A program made the translations under genes and the position numbers. The notes below the pieces were generated by a model, which ran no database searches, was not told where the DNA came from, and saw only the letters and a program-made list of their open reading frames with translations. This document shows positions 6,500 to 13,992 of a DNA stretch of 21,996 bases, in pieces. Within the stretch, counting starts at the first letter, position 1; each line of letters begins with the position of its first letter. The stretch comes from Thermoanaerobacterales bacterium UBA4880 (GTDB lineage: Bacteria > Bacillota > Thermoanaerobacteria > Thermoanaerobacterales > UBA4877): the NCBI GenBank assembly GCA_002399285.1, contig DHDI01000007.1, positions 1 to 21,996 on the forward strand. The letters are read 5' to 3'.

Positions 6500-7613
6500 G
6501 ATTTCACTGAAAAGGATTTTTCGATTAAGGACTGAGCTATATTCGGAATCTGATCCGATGCTCTGTTTTGGAAAACTGGGGATGAATGAAAGCGATTTGG
6601 TCATTGCAGGTCAATCTGTCATCAATCAATTTAAGGGTACGGGAGTTTTTCAAAATGCGGATGTGTTGAACTTGGCGGAATATGGATACGGAGAACCTAA
6701 GCGAGATTGGGTCGATAAAGTCATCGCCAAGGCGAATGAAATTCCCTACAGGAGGATTATTGCGGTCGGAGGCGGCGCAACGATCGATATTGCGAAGCTG
6801 TGTATATTTGGAGACGGACGCAGTGTCAAGCAATTGTTTGCCGATAAATCATCGCTCACAAAAAGGCGTGAGCTTATCGCAATACCGACAACATGCGGTA
6901 CGGGCAGTGAAGTGACCAATGTATCCGTCGTGGAATTTGAAGATTTAAACAGCAAGTTGGGATTGCAAATCGATGAACTATTTCCGGATAGAGCCATTCT
7001 TGTGGACGGCTTGCTGCAATCGCTTCCCTATAGGGTCTTCGCGGTTACCTCGATCGATGCGCTGGCGCATGCCGTGGAATCGTTATTGTCTCCCAAAGCC
7101 GATGAATTCACGGATATGTATGCAAAAACAGCGATAGAAGGAATTATAGAGAATTTAACGGAGGTTCAAACAAAGCGCTGCTTACCAAAGGATTTACAAA
7201 AGAGCTTGATCTGCGCAAATATGGCTGGTATTGCTTTCAGTATCGCCGGATGCGCAACGATGCATGCGCTTTCATTCCCGCTGGGTTCCAATTACAGGCT
7301 GGCGCATGGTGAAGCCATCAATGCGGTATTTGGCGGCGTTCTTCAATATTACAGATCACTGGATGTCAAGCTGGACAAGCTTGAAAAAATACTGATGAAT
7401 GCTTTTGGCAGTGATGACGACCCGATTCAGGATCTGCTGGACCTATTGAACGACGTCTATGACTGTCCTGACTTAAAGGCTTTGGGTGTCACCAAACGGG
7501 AATGCAAAGAAATGGCGGCGAGCGTTTACGAAAATCAGCAGAGATTACTGGTTAATTCGCCGATTACGTTAAATGCCGATGATTTGGCCAATATCTATAT
7601 AACTTGTTTATAG
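6483..7613 (+). CDS. Iron-type (group III) alcohol dehydrogenase, 4-hydroxybutyrate-dehydrogenase-like
   Basis: This is an NAD(P)-dependent reductase or dehydrogenase of the Fe-ADH fold. The cofactor loop GGGATIDIAK is near residue 95, followed by PTTCGTGSEVT. Metal ligands are DALAH (Asp and His four apart), the His of CATMHALS and the His of LAHGEA. The position normally His in the family (MAHPLG) is Phe here (LSFPLG); this variant resembles the 4-hydroxybutyrate dehydrogenase branch as far as I recall. The start is uncertain: ATG 6483 or an in-frame GTG at 6474, both behind a long AAGGAGGAGGAAGG run, and both inside the end of the EIIA gene. Its place between EIIA and EIIB genes ties it to the imported substrate. 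It probably oxidises or reduces a pathway intermediate such as a hydroxy acid or semialdehyde. Confidence 0.88.
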   Translation: MRSLSEISLKRIFRLRTELYSESDPMLCFGKLGMNESDLVIAGQSVINQFKGTGVFQNADVLNLAEYGYGEPKRDWVDKVIAKANEIPYRRIIAVGGGATIDIAKLCIFGDGRSVKQLFADKSSLTKRRELIAIPTTCGTGSEVTNVSVVEFEDLNSKLGLQIDELFPDRAILVDGLLQSLPYRVFAVTSIDALAHAVESLLSPKADEFTDMYAKTAIEGIIENLTEVQTKRCLPKDLQKSLICANMAGIAFSIAGCATMHALSFPLGSNYRLAHGEAINAVFGGVLQYYRSLDVKLDKLEKILMNAFGSDDDPIQDLLDLLNDVYDCPDLKALGVTKRECKEMAASVYENQQRLLVNSPITLNADDLANIYITCL

Positions 7614-7626
7614 GGGGATAGGTAGC

Positions 7627-8121
7627 ATGATCATTCAAATTAGAGTCGATGACAGATTGATTCATGGTCAAATTGCAGTCGTTTGGTCAAAACAATTTGG
7701 AACGACACATATGGTTGTTGCAAATGATAAAGCTGCGAAAGATGAAGTTCAGAAAATGACCTTAAAGATGGCGACTCCAAACGGCGTTAAAGTACTGATC
7801 CGCAGCGTCGATGATTCCATTCAGGTATTTAATGACCCGAAATCCAAAGAGCTTAAAATGTTTGTTTTGACCGACAGTATTCAGGATGCATTGAAAATTG
7901 CAAGAAGTTGTGAAGTGGGTTCAATTAATGTTGCAAATGTCGGACGGTTTGATACATCGGAGAAAAAATTCAAGTTAGGGCAAGACGTCGTTTGCAATGA
8001 AAGGGAATTGGCTGCTTTGAAGGAAGTGGCCGGTTTAAATATGGAAACGATCCATTGGGTGATTCCATCGCAGCCCAAAGTCAGTATTAAAAAGATGCTT
8101 GAAAATATTAAGGAGGATTAA
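7627..8121 (+). CDS. PTS mannose-family EIIB component
   Basis: The protein receives phosphate from EIIA and phosphorylates the sugar at the EIIC-EIID channel. The active-site motif RVDDRLIHGQI puts the phospho-His at residue 13, as in IIB-Man/Lev/Sor proteins. The 164-residue length is right, and SINVANVGRF is a conserved core strand. A GGGGGAT ribosome site precedes the ATG at 7627. It is followed after 2 bases by the EIIC gene. Confidence 0.95.
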   Translation: MIIQIRVDDRLIHGQIAVVWSKQFGTTHMVVANDKAAKDEVQKMTLKMATPNGVKVLIRSVDDSIQVFNDPKSKELKMFVLTDSIQDALKIARSCEVGSINVANVGRFDTSEKKFKLGQDVVCNERELAALKEVAGLNMETIHWVIPSQPKVSIKKMLENIKED

Positions 8122-8123
8122 AT

Positions 8124-8933
8124 ATGTTAAAGGTCGCTTTACTATCAGCACTCGCTTATTTTATCTGCTATGGAGGCAACTGGCTTATAGGACAGAACAT
8201 GGCGGACCGTCCTATCGTAATCGGCGCGGTAACGGGATTGCTGTTGGGAGATTTGGGACAAGGGCTTATTATTGGAGCAACACTGGAAGCTGTATTTATG
8301 GGTTCCGTTAATATCGGCGGTCAAATTTCGGCGGATCACTCGGCGGCAACGGTCTTCGCGGTGGCATTTGCGACTAATGCAGCCTTAAAGCCCAGTGCCG
8401 CTTTGACGATCGCCGTCCCGATAGGGATTTTGATGGGATTTGTAACGATGGGTGTTAATAACGTCCTGTTAACAGCATTTGCTCCTTTGATGGACAAATG
8501 GGCCCATGAAGGAAACGAAAAGGGACTGCTCATTTATTTGAACTTTGGCGTCTGGTTTGTCAAAAACCTATTCTTCTCCGCCATCGTATTCTTAGGCGTT
8601 TACCTTGGCTATAATGCGGTCGCCGCTTTTGTGGACGCCATTCCCCCGGTTATTATGACTGGTTTGACGGTATGTGGACAATTATTGCCTGCCGTTGGTC
8701 TTGCACTCTTAATGAAGATGATTTGGTCAACAGAAATCGGGATTTATTATTTATTAGGTTTTGTCTTATATAACTATTTTAAACTTCCAATTATTGCGGT
8801 TGCTACCGTAGGTATTATATTAGTTGTTTTGACTGCATACCGCGATATGGAGATCAATAAACTGCAGAGGCAGCATGTGACCGCCGGCAACGAAAGTAAT
8901 AATGATTCTGAATTGGAGGACTTTCTACAATGA
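8124..8933 (+). CDS. PTS mannose-family EIIC permease component
   Basis: This integral membrane part of the sugar channel has 269 residues and several long hydrophobic segments. The EIIC-Man signature is visible: GAVTGLLLGDLGQGL, then GATLEAVFMGSVNIGGQISAD near residues 50-70, which forms part of the substrate site. The start ATG at 8124 follows AAGGAGG. The last bases overlap the EIID start (ATGA), typical for the paired EIIC/EIID subunits. Substrate specificity lies here but cannot be read by eye. Confidence 0.95.
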   Translation: MLKVALLSALAYFICYGGNWLIGQNMADRPIVIGAVTGLLLGDLGQGLIIGATLEAVFMGSVNIGGQISADHSAATVFAVAFATNAALKPSAALTIAVPIGILMGFVTMGVNNVLLTAFAPLMDKWAHEGNEKGLLIYLNFGVWFVKNLFFSAIVFLGVYLGYNAVAAFVDAIPPVIMTGLTVCGQLLPAVGLALLMKMIWSTEIGIYYLLGFVLYNYFKLPIIAVATVGIILVVLTAYRDMEINKLQRQHVTAGNESNNDSELEDFLQ

Positions 8934-9760
8934 AATTTATGTCTGATTTATCAAAGGAAGATAGGAAGATGGTCAATTCCATCGCATGGCGATCATTAAA
9001 TGCTCACTGTTCCCGTGTCGGTGGTCAGGCGCGTCAGATGGCAATCGGATTTCTTTGGCAGATCATGCCTGCACTGGACCGTTACTATAAAGATCAGCCT
9101 GAAAAGAAACGCGAGGCAATGGAGAGACACGTTCAATTCTGCAATGTAAGCAATGCGATTTATCCATTCTTAGCAGGGATTGTTGCTTCTATGGAAAAGG
9201 AAAACAGCGAAGTCGATGATTTTGATACCAGCTCGATCGTTGCTGTAAAAGCGGCTTTAATGGGCCCGCTGGCGGGAATCGGCGATTCATTGCTGTTCAG
9301 TGTCGTACGTGTTATTGCGGCAAGTATCGGTATTAGTTTTGCATTGCAGGGTTCAATATTGGGTCCGATCATTTTCTTCTTGATCTATAACACATGTACA
9401 ATGATCCTGCGTTTCGGATCGGCATATGTCGGATTTGCAAGCGGCCGGCAATTCATCACGTCGATGTATAAAAACGGAACGCTGTCCATATTGACGAAAT
9501 GCGCCGGTATGCTGGGGCTGATCATGGTAGGTGCAATGACTGCGTCGACCGTTAAATTTTCAACAGCGATTATGATACCTATCGCAGGCGGCGATCCGGT
9601 GGCGCTGCAGTCGTCATTGGACACGCTGTTTTTAGGACTCGTACCGCTGCTGCTCACCTTTGGATGCAAGAAGATGTTGGATAAAAATGTAAATATCAAT
9701 TATATTATGCTTGGCATTCTGGCGTTATCGATCGTCATGGCAGTACTGCATATAGTGTAA
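8930..9760 (+). CDS. PTS mannose-family EIID component
   Basis: EIID is the second membrane subunit, found only in the mannose superfamily. The 276 residues include an N-terminal cytoplasmic part with RVGGQARQMAIGFLWQIMP, the conserved FCNVSNAIYPFLAGIVASME block, and MGPLAGIGDSLLFSVVRVI near residue 115, which is the best family signature. Hydrophobic segments follow to the C-terminus. It starts in the ATGA overlap with EIIC. Isoleucine codons show the contrast with the flanks: 4 of 26 are ATA. Confidence 0.95.
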   Translation: MKFMSDLSKEDRKMVNSIAWRSLNAHCSRVGGQARQMAIGFLWQIMPALDRYYKDQPEKKREAMERHVQFCNVSNAIYPFLAGIVASMEKENSEVDDFDTSSIVAVKAALMGPLAGIGDSLLFSVVRVIAASIGISFALQGSILGPIIFFLIYNTCTMILRFGSAYVGFASGRQFITSMYKNGTLSILTKCAGMLGLIMVGAMTASTVKFSTAIMIPIAGGDPVALQSSLDTLFLGLVPLLLTFGCKKMLDKNVNINYIMLGILALSIVMAVLHIV

Positions 9761-9834
9761 AAACTTTAATATGAACGTATGCCGGTTTATACACAAGATC
9801 GATAATATAGCGCGGCAAGACGAGGAGGAATTAT

Positions 9835-10476
9835 ATGCATAAAAAGATAACGGTTATCCATACGACGATCGCGACCGTAACGTCGGTTCCGCCGATGATC
9901 CAGGAGATGTATGACGGTTTTGAGATCGTCAACATATTGGACGATTCGATGTTGAATGAAATCAAAGAAAAGGGACGTTTAACGAAACAAGTGATCGAAA
10001 GATTTATCCAATATGTGATCGTAGCGAAAAATAACGGCAGCGATGCGATATTGCTTGCCTGCTCGTCGATCGGGGAAGCAGGCGACATTGCCAGGAAGAT
10101 CGTTGATATACCGTTGTTTAAAATTGATGAACCTATGGCTGCCATGGCGGCTGAAAAAGGACATAGGATAATGGTCCTGGGAACGGTACAAAGCACCCTA
10201 TATCCGACATCAAAACTGATAGAGAGTAAAACTCAAGCTTCACAGACAGTCGAGTGTAAATTGATTCCGAACGTCTTTGACTTATATTCGGTGGACCGTG
10301 AAGAGCATGATCGGAAGATTGCCGACGTCATAATGGAAAATCAGGACGACTATGACGTTATAGTTCTGGCGCAGGCCAGTATGTCCAATGCGGTACAGTA
10401 TGTCGTGGATAAGCGCACGGAGATTTTGACAAGCCTGCCCTTAGGGCTGATGCAATTAAAAGAGATTATTAAATAA
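9835..10476 (+). CDS. Asp/Glu racemase-fold protein with a single family cysteine
   Basis: The 213-residue protein has the two-domain Asp/Glu/hydantoin racemase fold. The first catalytic cysteine motif is present as LLACSSIGEAG (Cys76). The second, normally a Cys in a strand like VLGCxxM, reads IVLAQASMSN, with Ala181 in place of Cys. A two-base racemase needs both, so racemase activity is unlikely. Single-cysteine members of the fold include decarboxylases and isomerases. AAEKGHRIMVLGTVQSTLYP is the usual second-domain opening. GAGGAGG precedes the ATG. It lies in the PTS operon, 74 bases after EIID, and may act on a keto- or hydroxy-acid intermediate; this is inference. Confidence 0.8.
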   Translation: MHKKITVIHTTIATVTSVPPMIQEMYDGFEIVNILDDSMLNEIKEKGRLTKQVIERFIQYVIVAKNNGSDAILLACSSIGEAGDIARKIVDIPLFKIDEPMAAMAAEKGHRIMVLGTVQSTLYPTSKLIESKTQASQTVECKLIPNVFDLYSVDREEHDRKIADVIMENQDDYDVIVLAQASMSNAVQYVVDKRTEILTSLPLGLMQLKEIIK

Positions 10477-10496
10477 ATTATAGGGAAAGGATCACT

Positions 10497-10871
10497 ATGG
10501 ATTATATAAACAAGAAGAATATTGCAATTGATCCTCTGCCCGGCAGGGGACTCGTCAGAGCAGTTGGAAAGCAAAGCCATTTTGAAAGCAGCAACATGAC
10601 GGTGGGCTATGCAATGTATAGCTCGGAATACGGCGTTATGGAACCCCACCACCATGCCGAGGAGACCGTAATTATCACAAAAGTGAAGGACGGCTGGATC
10701 TCATGGGGTGAAACTCCGGAAAACCTGAATCAAAAGCTCAAGCTTGAAGAGGGTATGATTTTTCACATTCCAGAAAACGAGTGGCATGTATTCACCTACG
10801 ATGAAGACGGCTATGTAGAGATCATCTTTATCTACGGCGGAACGAATAATCTAAGACCCGAAGACAAATAA
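10497..10871 (+). CDS. Small cupin-domain protein
   Basis: This single-domain beta-barrel of 124 residues has cupin motif 1 with PHHHAEET (His51-53, Glu55-56) and motif 2 with FHIPENEWHVF near residue 90, enough for a metal site. Small cupins in sugar operons are often isomerases, mutarotase-like proteins or ligand binders, and the sequence does not say which. AAAGGA lies 7 bases before the ATG. It is 20 bases from the racemase-fold gene and 15 bases from the aldolase gene, so it belongs to the operon. Confidence 0.85.
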   Translation: MDYINKKNIAIDPLPGRGLVRAVGKQSHFESSNMTVGYAMYSSEYGVMEPHHHAEETVIITKVKDGWISWGETPENLNQKLKLEEGMIFHIPENEWHVFTYDEDGYVEIIFIYGGTNNLRPEDK

Positions 10872-10886
10872 AAGGAGATAAAAATT

Positions 10887-11732
10887 ATGCTGGTAACGAT
10901 GAAAGAAATTTTAGTTCGAGCAAAAAGAGAGGGGTATGGAGTAACGGCTCCGAATGTACAGAGCGAGGATACGGTCCGCGCCGTCATCGAAGTCGCAGAA
11001 GAATACAATGCCCCTATGATCATAGACGTAAACTCTTTTATCCATCCGGATCTGCCCTGGTTCATTGCTATGATCCGTGACTTAGCTTCAAAGGCATCGG
11101 TTCCCATCGCGATCAACTTAGATCATGGAAAGACCTATGAAGATATGATATTGGGGATACGTTCCGGTTTTACATCGATCATGGTCGACCGTTCGGATCT
11201 CCCTTATGAAAAGAATGTTGCACAGACAAAAGAGGTAGTCAAAATGTGTAGGGTTTTGGGGATCAGTGTAGAAGCGGAATTAGGACATGTGGGACAGGGT
11301 CAGAACTATGATCATGATGGATCCAATAACTTGACGGTTCCGCAGGAAGCGGCCCAATTCATTGAAGAAACAGGGGTAGATTGCCTGGCGGTCGCGATCG
11401 GCACCGCACATGGACGTTACAAGGGCAAACCGCACATCGATTTTGAAAGGCTGGGAAAAATCGTTGAAGCCTGTAAGGATACGCCCCTCGTATTACATGG
11501 CGGCAGCGGAACGGGTGATGAAAACTTATCTAAAGCGATCCAATGCGGAATTCAAAAGGTCAACTTAGCGACGGAATTGATCGTGGCAGGTAAAGAAGAA
11601 TTAGAAGAATTTATAAAAGACCCTGATTTCGATAAATGGAAACTGGTCCCGGCTTTTAAAAAGGGATATATGGACCGGTTGGGTCATTATGTCGAGTTAT
11701 TCGGTCAGAAGGGAAAGGCCTGGACCAGATAA
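10887..11732 (+). CDS. Class II aldolase of the fructose/tagatose-bisphosphate family
   Basis: This zinc-dependent aldolase cleaves a ketose phosphate or related compound to DHAP and an aldehyde. Catalytic and metal residues are all present: INLDHGKTYED (Asp79, His80), VEAELGHVGQ (Glu131), GTAHGRYKG (His175), VLHGGSGTG (His204, phosphate loop) and VNLATEL. The 281-residue length is typical. The N-terminal APNVQSED differs from the more usual AFNVNN, which suggests a side branch rather than the housekeeping FbaA. AAAGGAG precedes the ATG at 10887. In the operon it most likely carries out the carbon-carbon cleavage that delivers DHAP to glycolysis. Confidence 0.92.
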   Translation: MLVTMKEILVRAKREGYGVTAPNVQSEDTVRAVIEVAEEYNAPMIIDVNSFIHPDLPWFIAMIRDLASKASVPIAINLDHGKTYEDMILGIRSGFTSIMVDRSDLPYEKNVAQTKEVVKMCRVLGISVEAELGHVGQGQNYDHDGSNNLTVPQEAAQFIEETGVDCLAVAIGTAHGRYKGKPHIDFERLGKIVEACKDTPLVLHGGSGTGDENLSKAIQCGIQKVNLATELIVAGKEELEEFIKDPDFDKWKLVPAFKKGYMDRLGHYVELFGQKGKAWTR

Positions 11733-11751
11733 CTTAACGAATACTGATCGA

Positions 11752-11798
11752 CAGTTCCCAAGTTTAATGTTTCATCATGCATGAAAACTTGGGAACTG
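11752..11798 (+). promoter_or_regulatory. Long hairpin between aldolase and kinase genes
   Basis: CAGTTCCCAAGTTT (11752-11765) is perfectly complementary to AAACTTGGGAACTG (11785-11798), with a 19-base loop that can pair further (TTTCAT with ATGAAA). A short ATTTTAT follows rather than a true T-run. It may be a partial terminator, an RNA stabiliser or processing site that sets the ratio of kinase to upstream enzymes. Confidence 0.7.
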
Positions 11799-11830
11799 AT
11801 TTTATGCCTGCAAAGTCGGAGGAGGAGGTT

Positions 11831-13093
11831 ATGCAAAAAAACAGCAGTATAAAACTGGGAGTAATTGCAGATGATTTTACGGGCGCGAGCGACGCGGCAT
11901 CGTTTCTGTCGAAGAGCGGCGCCGACACCTTGATGTTCACATCGATTCCGCAGAACTTGGATCATGACTGCGAGGCGATCGTGATCGCGTTGAAATCACG
12001 AAGCGCGAGCCTTGAGAAAGCCGTTTCTATGACAAAGGAAGCGGTCGATTTTCTAAATCATATCGGGTGTGAAAAAATATATTTTAAATATTGTTCAACC
12101 TTTGATTCCACTCCGAAGGGAAATATCGGGGTCGTACTCGACTTTCTAATGGAATATTTAAAACAGCCTTATACGCTGCTCTGTCCTTCTCTGCCGGAAA
12201 ACGGCAGGACCGTCAAGGATGGGATATTATACGTGGACGGTGTCAAACTCAGCGACAGCCCGATGAAAAATCATCCGCTCAATCCGATGTGGGATTCCTA
12301 TATTCCAAATTTGATGAAGGATCAGAGTCATTATCCCTGCTTTGTATTAACTAAGGAAGACATGGAGAGCAATCCGTTAGAGGAGAAAATAAAGGATATC
12401 TCATTGAAACATCAAAAATTCTACCTCATTCCGGATTATGAAAATGATGAGGACGGACGATTGATCGCGAAGCTTTTTAAACATCTCCCTCTATTGAGCG
12501 GCGGGTCTGCGCTGCTTGAACATATCGCCGGTGCAAAGGGATCTAAACGCGCGGTCTTTGACGGGCAAAATTTGAAGGGCCGCCGTTCGATCATCCTTTG
12601 CGGGAGTTGTTCGAGGGCAACCAAAAGACAAATCGAATACTATCGGTCGGCGGGCGGGATATTATATGGGGTCGATTCAAAGGAGTTGTTAAGCGGCAAA
12701 TTAAATGTGAATGACGTCTTTGAGTATGTCAAGAATCAAAGCCGGACAACGTTGGTGTACAGTACTGCTATAGACGGCGATATGGCAAGCTTGAAACGAT
12801 CGCCGACGTTTGATATGGAATCCAATCTAATTGAAAGCATGATGGCTGATTTGAGCAGCTTGGCAATTGCGGATGGTTTTAAAAATATCGTTGTTGCCGG
12901 CGGCGAAACGTCGGGAGCGGTGACCCTGAATTTGGGATTCGACGGTTTTCTGATCGGTGAGAGTATTGCGCCGGGAGTTCCCGTTCTGACTCCGCTGAAA
13001 AACGACGATATCCGTCTGATATTGAAATCGGGCAATTTTGGATGCGACGATTTCTTTTTGAAAGCGATCGGTGAACATGACGTCATGGTTTGA
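11831..13093 (+). CDS. DUF1537 four-carbon acid-sugar kinase family protein
   Basis: The family (OtnK, DtnK and relatives) phosphorylates C4 sugar acids such as threonate, erythronate or 3-oxo-tetronate. The N-terminal substrate domain opens KLGVIADDFTGASDAASFL (Asp14, Asp15, Asp21). The C-terminal nucleotide-binding domain carries AGGETSGAV near residue 357 and LKSGNFGCDDFF near 400. At 420 residues it is full length. The ATG at 11831 is chosen because GGAGGAGG lies directly upstream; in-frame ATGs at 11777 and 11804 lie in or beside the hairpin and lack such a site. It is the last gene of the block, before a strong terminator. With an isomerase, a dehydrogenase and an aldolase nearby it recalls tetronate pathways, but a PTS in place of a permease is different. 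Confidence 0.9.
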   Translation: MQKNSSIKLGVIADDFTGASDAASFLSKSGADTLMFTSIPQNLDHDCEAIVIALKSRSASLEKAVSMTKEAVDFLNHIGCEKIYFKYCSTFDSTPKGNIGVVLDFLMEYLKQPYTLLCPSLPENGRTVKDGILYVDGVKLSDSPMKNHPLNPMWDSYIPNLMKDQSHYPCFVLTKEDMESNPLEEKIKDISLKHQKFYLIPDYENDEDGRLIAKLFKHLPLLSGGSALLEHIAGAKGSKRAVFDGQNLKGRRSIILCGSCSRATKRQIEYYRSAGGILYGVDSKELLSGKLNVNDVFEYVKNQSRTTLVYSTAIDGDMASLKRSPTFDMESNLIESMMADLSSLAIADGFKNIVVAGGETSGAVTLNLGFDGFLIGESIAPGVPVLTPLKNDDIRLILKSGNFGCDDFFLKAIGEHDVMV

Positions 13094-13110
13094 AAGTGAA
13101 TACGAATTTC

Positions 13111-13163
13111 TTTATTATGCGCCGGGTCAGCCCGGCCTTTTTTATTTGACTTTTTATTCTCAG
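13111..13163 (+). repeat. Direct repeat flanking the fructose operon, left copy
   Basis: A 53-base stretch holds a terminator hairpin followed by ATTTGACTTTTTATTCTCAG. It matches 16757-16809 at roughly four positions in five, with small indels. The match covers both hairpin and downstream promoter-like sequence. Confidence 0.7.
13120..13146 (+). terminator. Intrinsic terminator at the end of the catabolic operon
   Basis: GCCGGG pairs with CCCGGC (13121-13136) across a TCAG loop, with a run of T residues directly after. The sequence closely resembles the terminator after the fructose operon at 16764-16790. Confidence 0.9.
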
Positions 13164-13174
13164 TCATATATAAT
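13146..13174 (+). promoter_or_regulatory. Sigma-70 promoter of the fructose operon
   Basis: TTGACT (13146-13151) and a perfect TATAAT (13169-13174) are separated by 17 bases, so transcription would start near 13181. The -35 box follows the upstream terminator with no gap. Confidence 0.85.
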
Positions 13175-13180
13175 CATATT

Positions 13181-13200
13181 AAAGCAAATAAAAGCATAAA
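13181..13200. promoter_or_regulatory. Candidate FruR operator
   Basis: Two ten-base units, AAAGCAAATA and AAAGCATAAA, stand in tandem at the expected transcription start. Helically phased direct repeats at this place suit a DeoR-family repressor. The link to FruR is inference. Confidence 0.45.
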
Positions 13201-13225
13201 TAATTATAAATGAGCAGGTGAGATG

Positions 13226-13981
13226 ATGTTTGCCGAAGAGCGCCGCATGAAGATCTTGGATATTATAAACTCGGGGAAAGCGGTTACAGTGGAAGAACTG
13301 AGCAGGAATATGGATGTGTCCGAGTCCACGGTACGAAGAGATCTCAGGTACATGGAGGATAAGGGTCTGATACACAGGACTCACGGGGGAGCGATGAATC
13401 CGCTGCCCGCCGATTATGAGCCTACGTTTACGGAAAAACAGGAGGAAATGACGGAGGAGAAAAAGGCTATAGGCATAAGGGCCGCTTCGCTTATAGAGGA
13501 CGGGGACACGGTGGTCATCGATTCGGGTACGACTACGATGGAGATAATCAGAAATCTTAACGTGAACAGGGCGATGATCATCACCAATTCACCCCATGCC
13601 GCCATAGAGCTTCAGCACCGGCAGGGCATAGAGGCGGTACTGGCGGGGGGGACCTTGAGGTACGAGACCTTAGCGCTGGTGGGTCCGATTGCCGACGAAC
13701 TCTTCAGGAGGGTAAAGGCAGACAAGGCGTTTATCGGCGCCAACGGCATATCCTTAGATGGATTTATGACTCCCAACATGACGGAGGCGGCCACCAAGCG
13801 GTCGATGCTGAGGAGCGCGGAGAAGGTCTATGTGGTCGCGGACAGCAGTAAATTCAACAAATCTTCATTGATGAGGTTTGCCGATTTGGACGAGGTGGAT
13901 GGTATAATAACGGACCATAAGCTGCCCGAGGATATTTACAATGAATTTTCACAGAGCGGCAGCGAAATTATAAGGGTTTGA
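13226..13981 (+). CDS. fruR: DeoR-family fructose operon repressor
   Basis: This regulator has an N-terminal helix-turn-helix with ERRMKILDIINSGKAVTVEE then VSESTVRRDLRYMEDKGLIHR, the hinge THGGAM, and a DeoRC sensor with VIDSGTTT, TNSPHAA and VADSSKFNKSSL. The protein is 251 residues. In related bacteria fructose-1-phosphate releases FruR from DNA. Two adjacent ATG codons exist (13223 and 13226) behind GAGCAGGTG; the second gives the usual MFAEER start. It heads the fructose operon, so it is autoregulated. Codon use returns to the ATA/AGG habit here, which marks the right edge of the foreign-looking block. It is not closely similar by eye to the DeoR-type protein at 4942-5697. Confidence 0.93.
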   Translation: MFAEERRMKILDIINSGKAVTVEELSRNMDVSESTVRRDLRYMEDKGLIHRTHGGAMNPLPADYEPTFTEKQEEMTEEKKAIGIRAASLIEDGDTVVIDSGTTTMEIIRNLNVNRAMIITNSPHAAIELQHRQGIEAVLAGGTLRYETLALVGPIADELFRRVKADKAFIGANGISLDGFMTPNMTEAATKRSMLRSAEKVYVVADSSKFNKSSLMRFADLDEVDGIITDHKLPEDIYNEFSQSGSEIIRV

Positions 13982-13992
13982 GGATGATGAAT

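Noticed and set aside
11777..11830. ATG at 11777 as the start of the DUF1537 kinase
   Set aside because: It falls inside the hairpin loop without a ribosome site, and the family sequence begins after 11831.
3978..13222. Integrase attachment sites or a tRNA at the block borders
   Set aside because: No direct repeat of useful length, tRNA fold or integrase gene was found at the two edges.
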